From contig NZ_CP129992.1 in NCBI RefSeq assembly GCF_030505615.1, forward strand, positions 2,542,001 through 2,606,000: a stretch of DNA of 64,000 bases, given 5' to 3'. The notes under the pieces were generated by a model, which was given only the letters and a program-made list of their open reading frames with translations, had not been told where the DNA came from and made no database searches. The position numbers and the translations under genes are program-made. Numbering within the stretch: the stretch's first letter is position 1; every line of letters starts with the position of its first letter. The DNA comes from Salinibaculum rarum. GTDB taxonomy: Archaea; Halobacteriota; Halobacteria; Halobacteriales; Haloarculaceae. This document shows positions 16,294 to 23,475 of this stretch, piece after piece.

Positions 16294-17003
16294 TACAGCA
16301 GCGCACGAATCCCGGCGAGCAGTCCTGGACTGTCAGCGGACGACTCGTCTGTCTGCACGCGGCCGCCGTCGGTGAGTCCCTGGAGACGGTCCGAGGGTTC
16401 GGAGTGTCCGTCGTCGCTCTGTCGGTCGCGGAGTGACCGGGCGGTCGTCTCCTCACATACCGGACACCTGTCGCCCGACTGGCTGTGGCGTGGCTCGTCT
16501 GTCGCCGTCCGGTCTGCTGTCAGTTCGAGTGTCGGCTCCGACTCGGTGTCGTTGGAGGACTTTTGGTCGTTCGGCCGGCCTCTCTGTCGGTCTGTCGCTC
16601 GGGTCGTCGGGTTGTCTGTCGATTTTTCTTTTTGTCGGTCTGTCGGCTGGTCTGTCGGCCGGTTTGTTGACCGGTCTGTTGATGGCTTGGTGGGGCTCCC
16701 GTGGGCCGTCTCAGAGTCGGAGTCGGCCGCCTCGGCTCTGGCTTGCTCGGCCGTCTCTAGGGCGAGGTCGGCGCGCTCGCGAGTTTCCTCGTTGACCGAA
16801 CGGACGTTGCCGACGTAGCCACGGAGCGCCTGCGTTGCTGCTTCGAGTTCAGCCACTCGGTCGGTCAGCGTTTCGAGGTCCGATTCGACAGTCTGGACGC
16901 GGTCTGCGACCGCTCCGTCGGTGGCGAGTGCCTCGAAATCGTGTTCACCGTCAGCGATTGCACGTTCGAGTGCGGCGAGGCGGTCTTCCAGTGTCTCGTC
17001 CAT
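16293..17003 (-). CDS. coiled-coil protein with Thr-Asp-Arg-rich repeats (DUF7310-like)
   Basis: A 236-residue cytosolic protein that starts the operon; the ATG at 17003 is chosen because earlier sequence overlaps cetZ. Residues 1-90 are a coiled coil (ETLEDRLAALERAIADG and ESDLETLTDRVAELEAA). Residues about 105-150 are low-complexity, built from TDRP/TDQP/TNRP-type tetrads, visible in the DNA as repeated GTCGGTCTGTC. A CPVC pair follows and the C-terminus is short and hydrophobic (PGLLAGIRALL). It may organise or regulate the ATPase. The linker looks prone to slippage. Confidence 0.8.
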   Translation of the reverse strand: MDETLEDRLAALERAIADGEHDFEALATDGAVADRVQTVESDLETLTDRVAELEAATQALRGYVGNVRSVNEETRERADLALETAEQARAEAADSDSETAHGSPTKPSTDRSTNRPTDQPTDRQKEKSTDNPTTRATDRQRGRPNDQKSSNDTESEPTLELTADRTATDEPRHSQSGDRCPVCEETTARSLRDRQSDDGHSEPSDRLQGLTDGGRVQTDESSADSPGLLAGIRALL

Positions 17004-17096
17004 GTGCCGGCCTGGTCGCGGTCCGGTATTTGAATCTAGGGCAAGCGCTGTACGGAGGCCCCAATGTTCATTACCGGGTGACACAAGTGACAACGT

Positions 17097-18170
17097 ATGA
17101 AGGTCGTCCTGATTGGTGTCGGCCAGGCCGGTGGGAAAGTCACACAGGCCCTGGCCGAATTTGACTACGAGATGGGTTTCGGGGCGGTGACGGGCGCATT
17201 TGCGGTCAACACGGCGAGGTCGGACCTCCAAGAACTCGAGCTCGATACCATGCTCATCGGGCAAGACCGGGTGAAAGGCCACGGTGTCGGCGGGGACAAC
17301 GAACTCGGGGCCGAGATTATGCAGGCCGAATCTACGGAGGTGATGGACGAACTCGACCAGCGCATTACCTCCGAGGTCGAGGGCGTCATGGTCGTCGCCG
17401 GTCTCGGCGGCGGGACCGGAAGCGGGGGCGCACCCGCACTCGCAAAGGAACTCCAGCGCATCTACGAGGTACCGATCTACGTCCTCGGCGTCCTCCCGGG
17501 CCGGGACGAGGGGTCGATCTACCAGGCCAACGCCGGGCGGTCGCTAAAGACCGTCGCCCGGGAGGCCGACTCGGCGATTCTCATCGACAACGATGCCTGG
17601 CACGAGTCCGGCGAGAGCGTCGAGGAGGGATACGACCACATCAACGAGCAGATTGCCCAGCGTATCGGCCTCCTGCTCGCCGCTGGCGAGGCCGTCGAGG
17701 GCGTCGCAGAGAGCGTCGTCGACAGTTCCGAGATTATCAACACGCTCCGGGAGGGCGGCATCGCCTGCATGGGCTATGCGACCGCCGAGGCAAGTGAGGA
17801 CCCAGAAGAGAACGTCAACACGATCACCAGCATCACCCGGAACGCCCTCCTGACGAAGATGAGTCTGCCAGACGCCGTCGAGGCAGAAACTGCACTGCTT
17901 GTCATCGCCGGCGACCCGGAACGCGTCTCGCGGAAGGGCGTCGAGCGCGCACGAAAGTGGGTCGAGGAGGAGACCGGGTCGCTCCAGGTCCGTGGCGGAG
18001 ACTTCCCGCTGAACAGCGACCGCCTCGGAGCGCTCGTGTTGCTCGGTGGCGTCGAACGGTCGCGCCGCGTCGAGGAGTTCATGGACCGGGCGAGAGAAGC
18101 CGCAGAAACCGAGTCGCAGGCAGACCCGACCGATGAGTTCGAGAACGACGACTTAGAGGACCTGTTTTAG
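17097..18170 (+). CDS. cetZ: CetZ tubulin/FtsZ-like GTPase
   Basis: A 357-residue tubulin-superfamily protein of the archaeal CetZ group. The N-terminal nucleotide site is MKVVLIGVGQAGGKV, and the G-box GGGTGSGG is at about residues 104-111. The T7-like region NTITSITRNALLTKMSLPDA and an acidic tail (FENDDLEDLF) are also present. CetZ proteins polymerise with GTP and control cell shape and motility in haloarchaea. Which paralogue this is cannot be decided here. It starts 93 bases from the divergent pilus-like operon and overlaps the end of the convergent phosphodiesterase gene by four bases. Confidence 0.92.
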   Translation: MKVVLIGVGQAGGKVTQALAEFDYEMGFGAVTGAFAVNTARSDLQELELDTMLIGQDRVKGHGVGGDNELGAEIMQAESTEVMDELDQRITSEVEGVMVVAGLGGGTGSGGAPALAKELQRIYEVPIYVLGVLPGRDEGSIYQANAGRSLKTVAREADSAILIDNDAWHESGESVEEGYDHINEQIAQRIGLLLAAGEAVEGVAESVVDSSEIINTLREGGIACMGYATAEASEDPEENVNTITSITRNALLTKMSLPDAVEAETALLVIAGDPERVSRKGVERARKWVEEETGSLQVRGGDFPLNSDRLGALVLLGGVERSRRVEEFMDRAREAAETESQADPTDEFENDDLEDLF

Positions 18171-19519
18171 CTCCGCGTGAGCAGGCTCGCGCCGTCGAAC
18201 TCCGTTTTGTCGTACTGGAGGTCGAGCAGGTCGAGCAGCGTCGGCCCAATGTCGTAGAGGTCGGCGTCGCCGATACGTACGTCGGGGTCGTCGACGAACA
18301 GACAGGCGTTGTCGAAACTGTGCATCCCGTTTCGCGGACCGGTCCCGAACACGTCGTCGCTGCCCTTGAACCCGGCCTTCAGGTCGAAGCCGTGGTTCGG
18401 GACGACGGTGAGGTCCGGCGCGATGTCGTCGTGTGCGCCCCGGTAGGCCGCCTCCTTCGTCTCGACGGTGTCCGCGACGGGGTTGCCGTTCGGACCGGTG
18501 AGATTCTCCAGTTTCTCCTTGAGTTCGGCTCTGACATCTTCGTACTCGTCTTCGGGGACGCTCCCACGCGGGTCACGGCCTTCGAGATTGATGTAGAACC
18601 GACCCGGAATAAGCGAGTAGGCGCGACTGTCCTCGTCGATATCGCCGAGTTCGCTGTGGTCGTCGCCCTCGTAGGAGAGCCAGCCCTTCTGGCGGAGCCA
18701 TTCGTTGAGGTGGACCTCGTATTCGAGCGTGGTGAAGCCGTGGTCGGAGGCGACGGCCATCGTCACGTCGTCGGCGAGCATCTCGCGGAGGCGACCGAGG
18801 TACTCGTCGACCTTCTGGTAGAATTCGAGGAACTCCTCCTTGTATTCGCCGTCCTGGGTGTAATGTTTGAACAGGAAGTGGTTGACCCGGTCGGTGGTCA
18901 TGAACACGCCGAAAAAGAGGTCCCAGTCGTCCTGTTCGATGTAGTGTTTGAACGCCTCGAAGCGCGCGTCGAGGGTCTCGTGGGCATCCTCGATGAAGTC
19001 GCTCTTGTCCTCGTTGTGGCCGAGCTTGGCGTTGACGTCGATTTTGTAGTCGTTGTCCTGGAGGAACGTCCGCAGTTGTTCGGGGCGGGCGGCGCGGTCG
19101 ACGCCCGGCGAGAGAAAGCCCGACACCATCCGCTGGACGTTCTCCTGGGGCGGGAACGTAACGGGGACGTTCATCACCGTCGCCGACCGCTGGGCGCCCT
19201 CGACGCGGTCCCAGATGCGGGTCGCCTGCACGTCACGCCCCATCGGAACGTACGTGTCGTACGAACCGTTCTCGCGGTCTTGGAAGCCGTAGACACCCGT
19301 TTCACCGGGGTTGACGCCGGTGGTGAGCGCGGGCCAGCAGGCGCTCGACTCCGGCGGGACGATGCTGTCTATCGGTCCCCCGCTCCCGTCCTCGGCAATC
19401 GCGTTGAGATGTTCGAACTCGTCGGGATTGTCCGCGACGAGACTGTACGGCACGCCATCGATACCAAAGAAGGCTACCCGGGGGTCTCCGTCACCGCGTA
19501 GCCTGTCGAACAGACCCAT
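18167..19519 (-). CDS. alkaline phosphatase-superfamily phosphodiesterase
   Basis: A 450-residue metal-dependent phosphodiesterase/nucleotide pyrophosphatase-like enzyme. Metal ligands are visible at FFGIDGVPY (Asp20), TTDRVNHFLFKHY, ASDHGF and the late RNGMHSFD. The nucleophile position reads PPESSACWPALTTG, where a serine takes the place of the more usual threonine. No signal peptide is seen, so it is probably cytosolic. The substrate is unknown. A 37-codon gene lies 98 bases upstream on the same strand and could be in the same transcript. Confidence 0.88.
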   Translation of the reverse strand: MGLFDRLRGDGDPRVAFFGIDGVPYSLVADNPDEFEHLNAIAEDGSGGPIDSIVPPESSACWPALTTGVNPGETGVYGFQDRENGSYDTYVPMGRDVQATRIWDRVEGAQRSATVMNVPVTFPPQENVQRMVSGFLSPGVDRAARPEQLRTFLQDNDYKIDVNAKLGHNEDKSDFIEDAHETLDARFEAFKHYIEQDDWDLFFGVFMTTDRVNHFLFKHYTQDGEYKEEFLEFYQKVDEYLGRLREMLADDVTMAVASDHGFTTLEYEVHLNEWLRQKGWLSYEGDDHSELGDIDEDSRAYSLIPGRFYINLEGRDPRGSVPEDEYEDVRAELKEKLENLTGPNGNPVADTVETKEAAYRGAHDDIAPDLTVVPNHGFDLKAGFKGSDDVFGTGPRNGMHSFDNACLFVDDPDVRIGDADLYDIGPTLLDLLDLQYDKTEFDGASLLTRS

Positions 19520-19617
19520 ACCTCCGCTTACTCAATTGGGGCACAAGAAGCTTCTTTTCGAGTGGTCCGGACGCGGGCGAGCGGTCCGGAACGACCGGTT
19601 CTCGGAGAAACCGGCAA

Positions 19618-19731
19618 TCACTGCTCGGAGGTGCCGTCCTCGGATGCGACAGGGTGGTCTTCGTCCGGGTCGAAGTTGGTCGGCCGGACCGTCGGGTGGT
19701 CAATACCGACAGTATGCTCGGTCGCTGCCAT
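19618..19731 (-). CDS. 37-residue acidic microprotein
   Basis: A short frame starting ATG at 19731: MAATEHTVGIDHPTVRPTNF, then an acidic tail rich in Asp, Glu and Pro, stop TGA at 19618. It has haloarchaeal composition, with GC-rich third positions and an acidic tail. A TATA-like aattatat sits about 30 bases upstream at 19757-19764, as expected for a leaderless gene. No known domain. The 98-base gap to the phosphodiesterase start suggests a possible operon. I consider it real on composition, promoter spacing and the lack of another use for this gap. Confidence 0.6.
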   Translation of the reverse strand: MAATEHTVGIDHPTVRPTNFDPDEDHPVASEDGTSEQ

Positions 19732-19752
19732 TGTATCTGGACGTACGACACC

Positions 19753-19781
19753 CAGACCCATATAATTACCCATGCTCATAA
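19753..19781 (-). promoter_or_regulatory. AT-rich promoter of the microprotein gene
   Basis: Two AT-rich boxes stand in otherwise GC-rich DNA: aattatat (19757-19764) and ttaattatg (about 19773-19781). The first is at leaderless distance from the ATG at 19731. The sharp drop in GC content supports promoter function. Confidence 0.45.
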
Positions 19782-19941
19782 TTAATCGGCAACAGTTGCA
19801 GACATTACCGACGAGAATATCCCGACCTGACAGAGAGACCAGGTTGACTCCGCAGACGCTGTGGATGGCGACTCCGAGCGGGAACCATCTCGCAAAAAAG
19901 CGGTGTCGATAGAGTGACGCGGCCGTATTTCGGCGGCGTCG

Positions 19942-20475
19942 TTACGCGATTTTCTCGTCGTAGAGGTCCTGGGCGTGCTCGATAGCGTCTTTGGCGGCCT
20001 GCTTGTCTTCCCAGCCCAGCGTCTCGACTTGCTTGCCCTCTTCGAGGTTCTTGTACGTCTCGAAGAACTCCTCGATTTCGTCGAGGGTCTGCTGTGGGAT
20101 GTCGTCGAGGTCCTCGATGTGGTCGTAGCGCGGGTCCTCGATGGGAACGGCGATGACCTTGTCGTCCTGTTCGCCATCGTCGTCCATCTTCATCATCGCG
20201 ACCGGACGCGCTTCGATGACACAGCCGGGGAACGTTTGGTCCTCGACGAGCACGAGCACGTCGAAGGGGTCCTCGTCGTCGTAGTACGACTGCGGGATGA
20301 AACCGTAGTCGCTCGGGTAGTGGACGTTGCTGTGGAGGACGCGGTCCAGCATGACGCCCGGAATGTCCTTGTCGTACTCGTATTTGTTGCGCTCGCCTTT
20401 GAGACACTCAACGACTGCGTAGATTTCTTCCGGCGGGTTCGGTCCCGTTTCGAGGTCTTCCCAGAGATTTACCAT
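19942..20475 (-). CDS. ppa: inorganic pyrophosphatase (family I)
   Basis: A 177-residue soluble enzyme that hydrolyses pyrophosphate to phosphate and drives biosynthetic reactions. ATG at 20475 (MVNLWEDLETGPNPPEE) is the family start. The signature DDEDPFDVLVLV gives the metal ligands Asp67, Asp69 and Asp72, with a further acidic cluster DDDGEQDDKV at about 98-107. The length matches archaeal and bacterial family I enzymes. A T-rich box on the minus strand near 20500-20506 may be its promoter, and a perfect inverted repeat lies just beyond it. Confidence 0.95.
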   Translation of the reverse strand: MVNLWEDLETGPNPPEEIYAVVECLKGERNKYEYDKDIPGVMLDRVLHSNVHYPSDYGFIPQSYYDDEDPFDVLVLVEDQTFPGCVIEARPVAMMKMDDDGEQDDKVIAVPIEDPRYDHIEDLDDIPQQTLDEIEEFFETYKNLEEGKQVETLGWEDKQAAKDAIEHAQDLYDEKIA

Positions 20476-20512
20476 CGTCCGGAGTTCTGCGTGACTACCA
20501 AAAACTACTTTC

Positions 20513-20528
20513 GGTCTGCGTTCAGACC
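20513..20528. promoter_or_regulatory. inverted repeat upstream of ppa
   Basis: GGTCTG and CAGACC arms (six bases each, perfect) around CGTT. It lies 38-53 bases before the ppa start codon, just upstream of the presumed TATA box. It may be an operator or activator site. There is no other copy in the neighbourhood. Confidence 0.35.
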
Positions 20529-20668
20529 AGAAAAACAGAGTTCGACACTGAACTGACAACGACGGTACCGTTCGGCGGTCGTGAACTTTCTGTTCTCTAG
20601 TATGACGTCGCCTGATCCTCCGCTTTCTTGCGATTGTGTCCTGACAACGTGCTTCTCATTTACCAAAG

Positions 20669-20676
20669 ATTAAATA
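20669..20676 (+). promoter_or_regulatory. TATA box of the PadR gene
   Basis: The sequence attaaata is centred about 26 bases before the ATG at 20699, the spacing of a leaderless haloarchaeal transcript. Confidence 0.5.
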
Positions 20677-20698
20677 CCGAGATGACATCTAACCGACC

Positions 20699-21058
20699 AT
20701 GTCAGAGACACAGGCAGAGACTGACACTCCCGGCATCGCACGAGAGTTAACGGCGTTCCAGCAGAACATTCTCACCATTCTCGCAGAGGAACCACGGTAC
20801 GGACTCGCTATCAAACGGGAACTCGAGACCTACTACGATTCGGACGTAAACCACGGGCGACTCTACCCCAACCTCGACGACCTCGTCGAGATGGGCCTCG
20901 TCGAAAAGAGCGAACTCGACAAGCGGACCAACCAGTACGACCTCACCGACGAGGGCTACGAGGCAGTTCTCGACCAGCTCGGCTGGGTGTTCGACAAGCT
21001 CGTTACCGACGACAGCAGGGCGGCAGACCTCGATGCGGTCATCGACCAGCGTCGATAA
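20699..21058 (+). CDS. PadR-family winged-helix transcription regulator
   Basis: A 119-residue DNA-binding protein. Residues 18-95 match the PadR winged helix: FQQNILTILAEEPRYGLAIK, then NHGRLYPNLDDLVEMGLVEK as recognition helix and wing, then RTNQYDLTDEGYEAV. There is no ligand-binding C-terminal domain, so it is likely a small dimeric regulator. The target is unknown. The gene is monocistronic and overlaps the 3' end of the convergent rnhA-operon gene by 20 bases, so the two transcripts must be antisense at their ends. Confidence 0.9.
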   Translation: MSETQAETDTPGIARELTAFQQNILTILAEEPRYGLAIKRELETYYDSDVNHGRLYPNLDDLVEMGLVEKSELDKRTNQYDLTDEGYEAVLDQLGWVFDKLVTDDSRAADLDAVIDQRR

Positions 21059-21632
21059 CGTCGACGTTCCCGTCTGCAACCTCGAGGACTAGCTCGACCG
21101 ACTCCTCGACGACCGCTTTCTGGTCGTCGGACGGAAACGCGTTTCGCGGGAAGTACTCCCGGAGGAACTCCTGAATCTCCTCCCGGGTCAAGTCCCCGAT
21201 GGGTTTTGCGTAGTGATTGCTGGCAAAATCCGCAACGGCGTGGGCGTTCGGTCCGTGCGGGTCGTCGTGTTCGCTCTCGACGGTCTCGGCAAGGTCGCGG
21301 TTGTGCCCCTCGACAGTGTCCCAGTCGTCGGCCGACCCCGGGCCTTCGAGGGTGCGCTCGATACCGCGGTCGACGTCGTCGATACGCTCCGGATAGACCG
21401 TCCCGTCCTCGACCCACTCCTCGGGATAGAGAACGAGCGTGTCCCGGTCCTCCTCGCGGACGCGGGCGGTAAAGTCGTAGTCAGCGACCAGCGCATCGCG
21501 GTCGTCGAGATAGGCCGCCGCCTCCTCGTCGACGGTGGCGTCTCGTGCCAGCCGTGTCAGTCTCTCCGCCTCGTCGACGACATCGGGTGGTATCTCCCGG
21601 TCGTCCTCTGGCTCGTCGGTTGTCTCAGTCAT
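21039..21632 (-). CDS. rnhA operon protein (DUF7108-like)
   Basis: A 197-residue acidic, mostly helical protein conserved next to rnhA in haloarchaea as I recall. The sequence DRDTLVLYPEEWVEDGTVYP and the C-terminal IQEFLREYFPRNAFPSDDQK look conserved. No nuclease or nucleotide-binding motif is visible. It begins inside the end of rnhA (8-base overlap), so the two are co-translated. A role together with RNase HI in RNA-DNA hybrid metabolism is inferred from neighbourhood only. Confidence 0.82.
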   Translation of the reverse strand: MTETTDEPEDDREIPPDVVDEAERLTRLARDATVDEEAAAYLDDRDALVADYDFTARVREEDRDTLVLYPEEWVEDGTVYPERIDDVDRGIERTLEGPGSADDWDTVEGHNRDLAETVESEHDDPHGPNAHAVADFASNHYAKPIGDLTREEIQEFLREYFPRNAFPSDDQKAVVEESVELVLEVADGNVDVIDAGR

Positions 21633-22218
21633 CGTCGAGGGCCTCGTTTGCCAGTTCGTCGGCGCGGTCGTTTATCTCCCGCGGTACGTGCGAGAGCGAC
21701 CAGTCCTCGAAGTTCGTCAGCAGTTCCCGAACGTCGATGCGGTACTCCCGGAGTTCGGGGTCGTTCGTGTCGTACTCGCCGCGGACCTGTTTGACGATGA
21801 GTTCCGAGTCGCCCCGCACGTCCACCTCGTCGAATCCGTGGTTAGCGGCGACCTCTAGTGCCTGACGAAGTGCCTCGTACTCGGCCTGGTTGTTCGTCGC
21901 GCGGCCGATTCGTTTCCCGCCTTCGGCGACGATGCCGTCGCTTGTGACGACGACCCAGCCGACGGCGGCCGGGCCGGGATTGCCCCGGGCGGCTCCGTCG
22001 AAGTAGACGTGCGCGCGCCCGCCGTCATCGCGGAGAACTCCCTGGAGTTTCGACGGGTCCGCGCCCTGAATGACGACTTTGTCGTCGTAGGCGACGGCCG
22101 TCGCGCCGCCGTATTCGGCCCGCCAGCGTTCGTGGTCCGTGTTCCCCGGCTCTACCTCGATATCTGCCGCTGTCAGGCGGTCCCGAGCTTCGTCGACGTC
22201 ACACTCGATGACGGGCAT
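21625..22218 (-). CDS. rnhA: ribonuclease HI
   Basis: A 197-residue RNase HI that removes RNA from RNA-DNA hybrids. ATG at 22218 (MPVIECDVDEARDRL). The first 65 residues are a haloarchaeal N-terminal domain. The catalytic acidic residues follow: Asp74 (VYFDGAARGNPGP), Glu113 (NNQAEYEAL), Asp137 (VRGDSELIVKQV) and the C-terminal Asp in NDRADELAN. The motif set is complete. It heads a two-gene operon, with the second start codon inside its end. Confidence 0.95.
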   Translation of the reverse strand: MPVIECDVDEARDRLTAADIEVEPGNTDHERWRAEYGGATAVAYDDKVVIQGADPSKLQGVLRDDGGRAHVYFDGAARGNPGPAAVGWVVVTSDGIVAEGGKRIGRATNNQAEYEALRQALEVAANHGFDEVDVRGDSELIVKQVRGEYDTNDPELREYRIDVRELLTNFEDWSLSHVPREINDRADELANEALDDD

Positions 22219-22355
22219 CATCGCGTACCTCACCATTCGACCAATATGACGGTTTCCACTTGGGGATCAGTCTGTGAAGAGTACTATCGGCCGCAGTCCA
22301 GCGATTTTGCGATCTTCTGTCGTCCCCCATAGAACAGGAACGGGGGTGGAATCCG

Positions 22356-22377
22356 GCGAGGGGTTTAAGTATCTCGC
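22356..22377 (+). promoter_or_regulatory. promoter of the TFB gene with flanking inverted repeat
   Basis: A tttaagta TATA-like box at 22364-22371 is about 32 bases before the ATG at 22399. It lies between GCGAG (22356-22360) and CTCGC (22373-22377), a perfect five-base inverted repeat that could let a regulator mask the box. Confidence 0.4.
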
Positions 22378-22398
22378 TCTTACTACTATAAAAATGCG

Positions 22399-23364
22399 AT
22401 GACACAGTCCAGCCGCCAGCGGGAGCGCGAGCGCGAATCTGAAACTGAACAACAAGAAGACGAGGGAGTTCGGGAATGTCCGGAGTGTGATTCCGAAAAC
22501 CTCATCAAGAGTTCTGACCGCGGAGAGCTCATCTGTGAGGACTGTGGTCTGGTCGTCGAAGAGGGGAACATCGACCCAGGTCCGGAGTGGCGCGCGTTCA
22601 ACCATCAGGAACGCCAGGAGAAATCCAGGGTCGGTGCGCCGACGACCCAAACCATGCACGACAAGGGTCTGACCACCACCATCGACTGGAAAGACAAAGA
22701 CGCCTACGGCCGGTCGATTTCCTCGAAGAAGCGAAGCCAGATGCACCGGCTGCGAAAGTGGCAGGAACGCATCCGAACCAAAGACGCCGGCGAACGAAAT
22801 CTCCAGTTTGCACTCTCGGAAATCGACCGGATGGCCTCCGCGCTGGGGGTCCCCCGCTCGGTCCGGGAGGTCGCGTCGGTCATCTACCGGCGCGCGCTCA
22901 AGGAAGACCTCATCCGCGGCCGCTCCATCGAGGGCGTCGCGACCAGCGCACTCTATGCCGCCTGTCGCAAGGAGGGGATTCCGCGCAGCCTCGAAGAGAT
23001 TTCGGACGTCTCACGCGTCGAGCGCAAAGAAATCGGACGTACATACCGGTACATCTCCCAGGAACTCGGTCTGGAGATGGAGCCGGTCGACCCCAAAAAG
23101 TACGTCCCACGCTTTTGCTCCGAACTGGAACTGTCCGAGGAGGTACAGACCAAGGCCAACGAAATCATCGAAACGACTGCCGAGAAGGGACTGCTCTCGG
23201 GTAAATCCCCGACCGGCTACGCCGCCGCCGCTATCTACGCCGCGTCGCTGCTCTGCAACGAGAAAAAGACCCAGCGGGAGGTCGCCGACGTGGCACAGGT
23301 GACGGAAGTCACCATCCGGAACCGGTACCAGGAACAGATAGAGGCGATGGGTATCCACAGCTAA
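22399..23364 (+). CDS. tfb: transcription initiation factor IIB
   Basis: A 321-residue general transcription factor that bridges TBP and RNA polymerase. A charged N-terminal tail precedes the zinc ribbon (Cys27, 30, 46 and 49: CPEC and CEDC), then the B-reader/linker ([19 protein letters not shown]) and two cyclin folds (about 120-210 and 215-310), with the BRE-reading helix near the C-terminus ([13 protein letters not shown]). Haloarchaea have several TFBs; which paralogue this is cannot be read here. It stands alone as a single gene. Confidence 0.95.
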   Translation: MTQSSRQRERERESETEQQEDEGVRECPECDSENLIKSSDRGELICEDCGLVVEEGNIDPGPEWRAFNHQERQEKSRVGAPTTQTMHDKGLTTTIDWKDKDAYGRSISSKKRSQMHRLRKWQERIRTKDAGERNLQFALSEIDRMASALGVPRSVREVASVIYRRALKEDLIRGRSIEGVATSALYAACRKEGIPRSLEEISDVSRVERKEIGRTYRYISQELGLEMEPVDPKKYVPRFCSELELSEEVQTKANEIIETTAEKGLLSGKSPTGYAAAAIYAASLLCNEKKTQREVADVAQVTEVTIRNRYQEQIEAMGIHS

Positions 23365-23475
23365 CGGCTCGGCCCATCTACCGTCCACTCCTTCCGTCTT
23401 CTACCGCTCCAGAGTCGTCCGTCGACGTGGCGTTGAGAGTCAGATTGATACGCGCGAGGGTCCTCCACTCACGCA

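Noticed and set aside
16540-16700. CRISPR-like or tandem repeat array
   Set aside because: The GTCGGTCTGTC units are degenerate, have no spacers and are in frame with a low-complexity protein linker.
19491-19751. 86-codon minus-strand frame before the phosphodiesterase
   Set aside because: It is basic, overlaps the phosphodiesterase start and is in a different frame from the more convincing 37-codon gene in the same gap.
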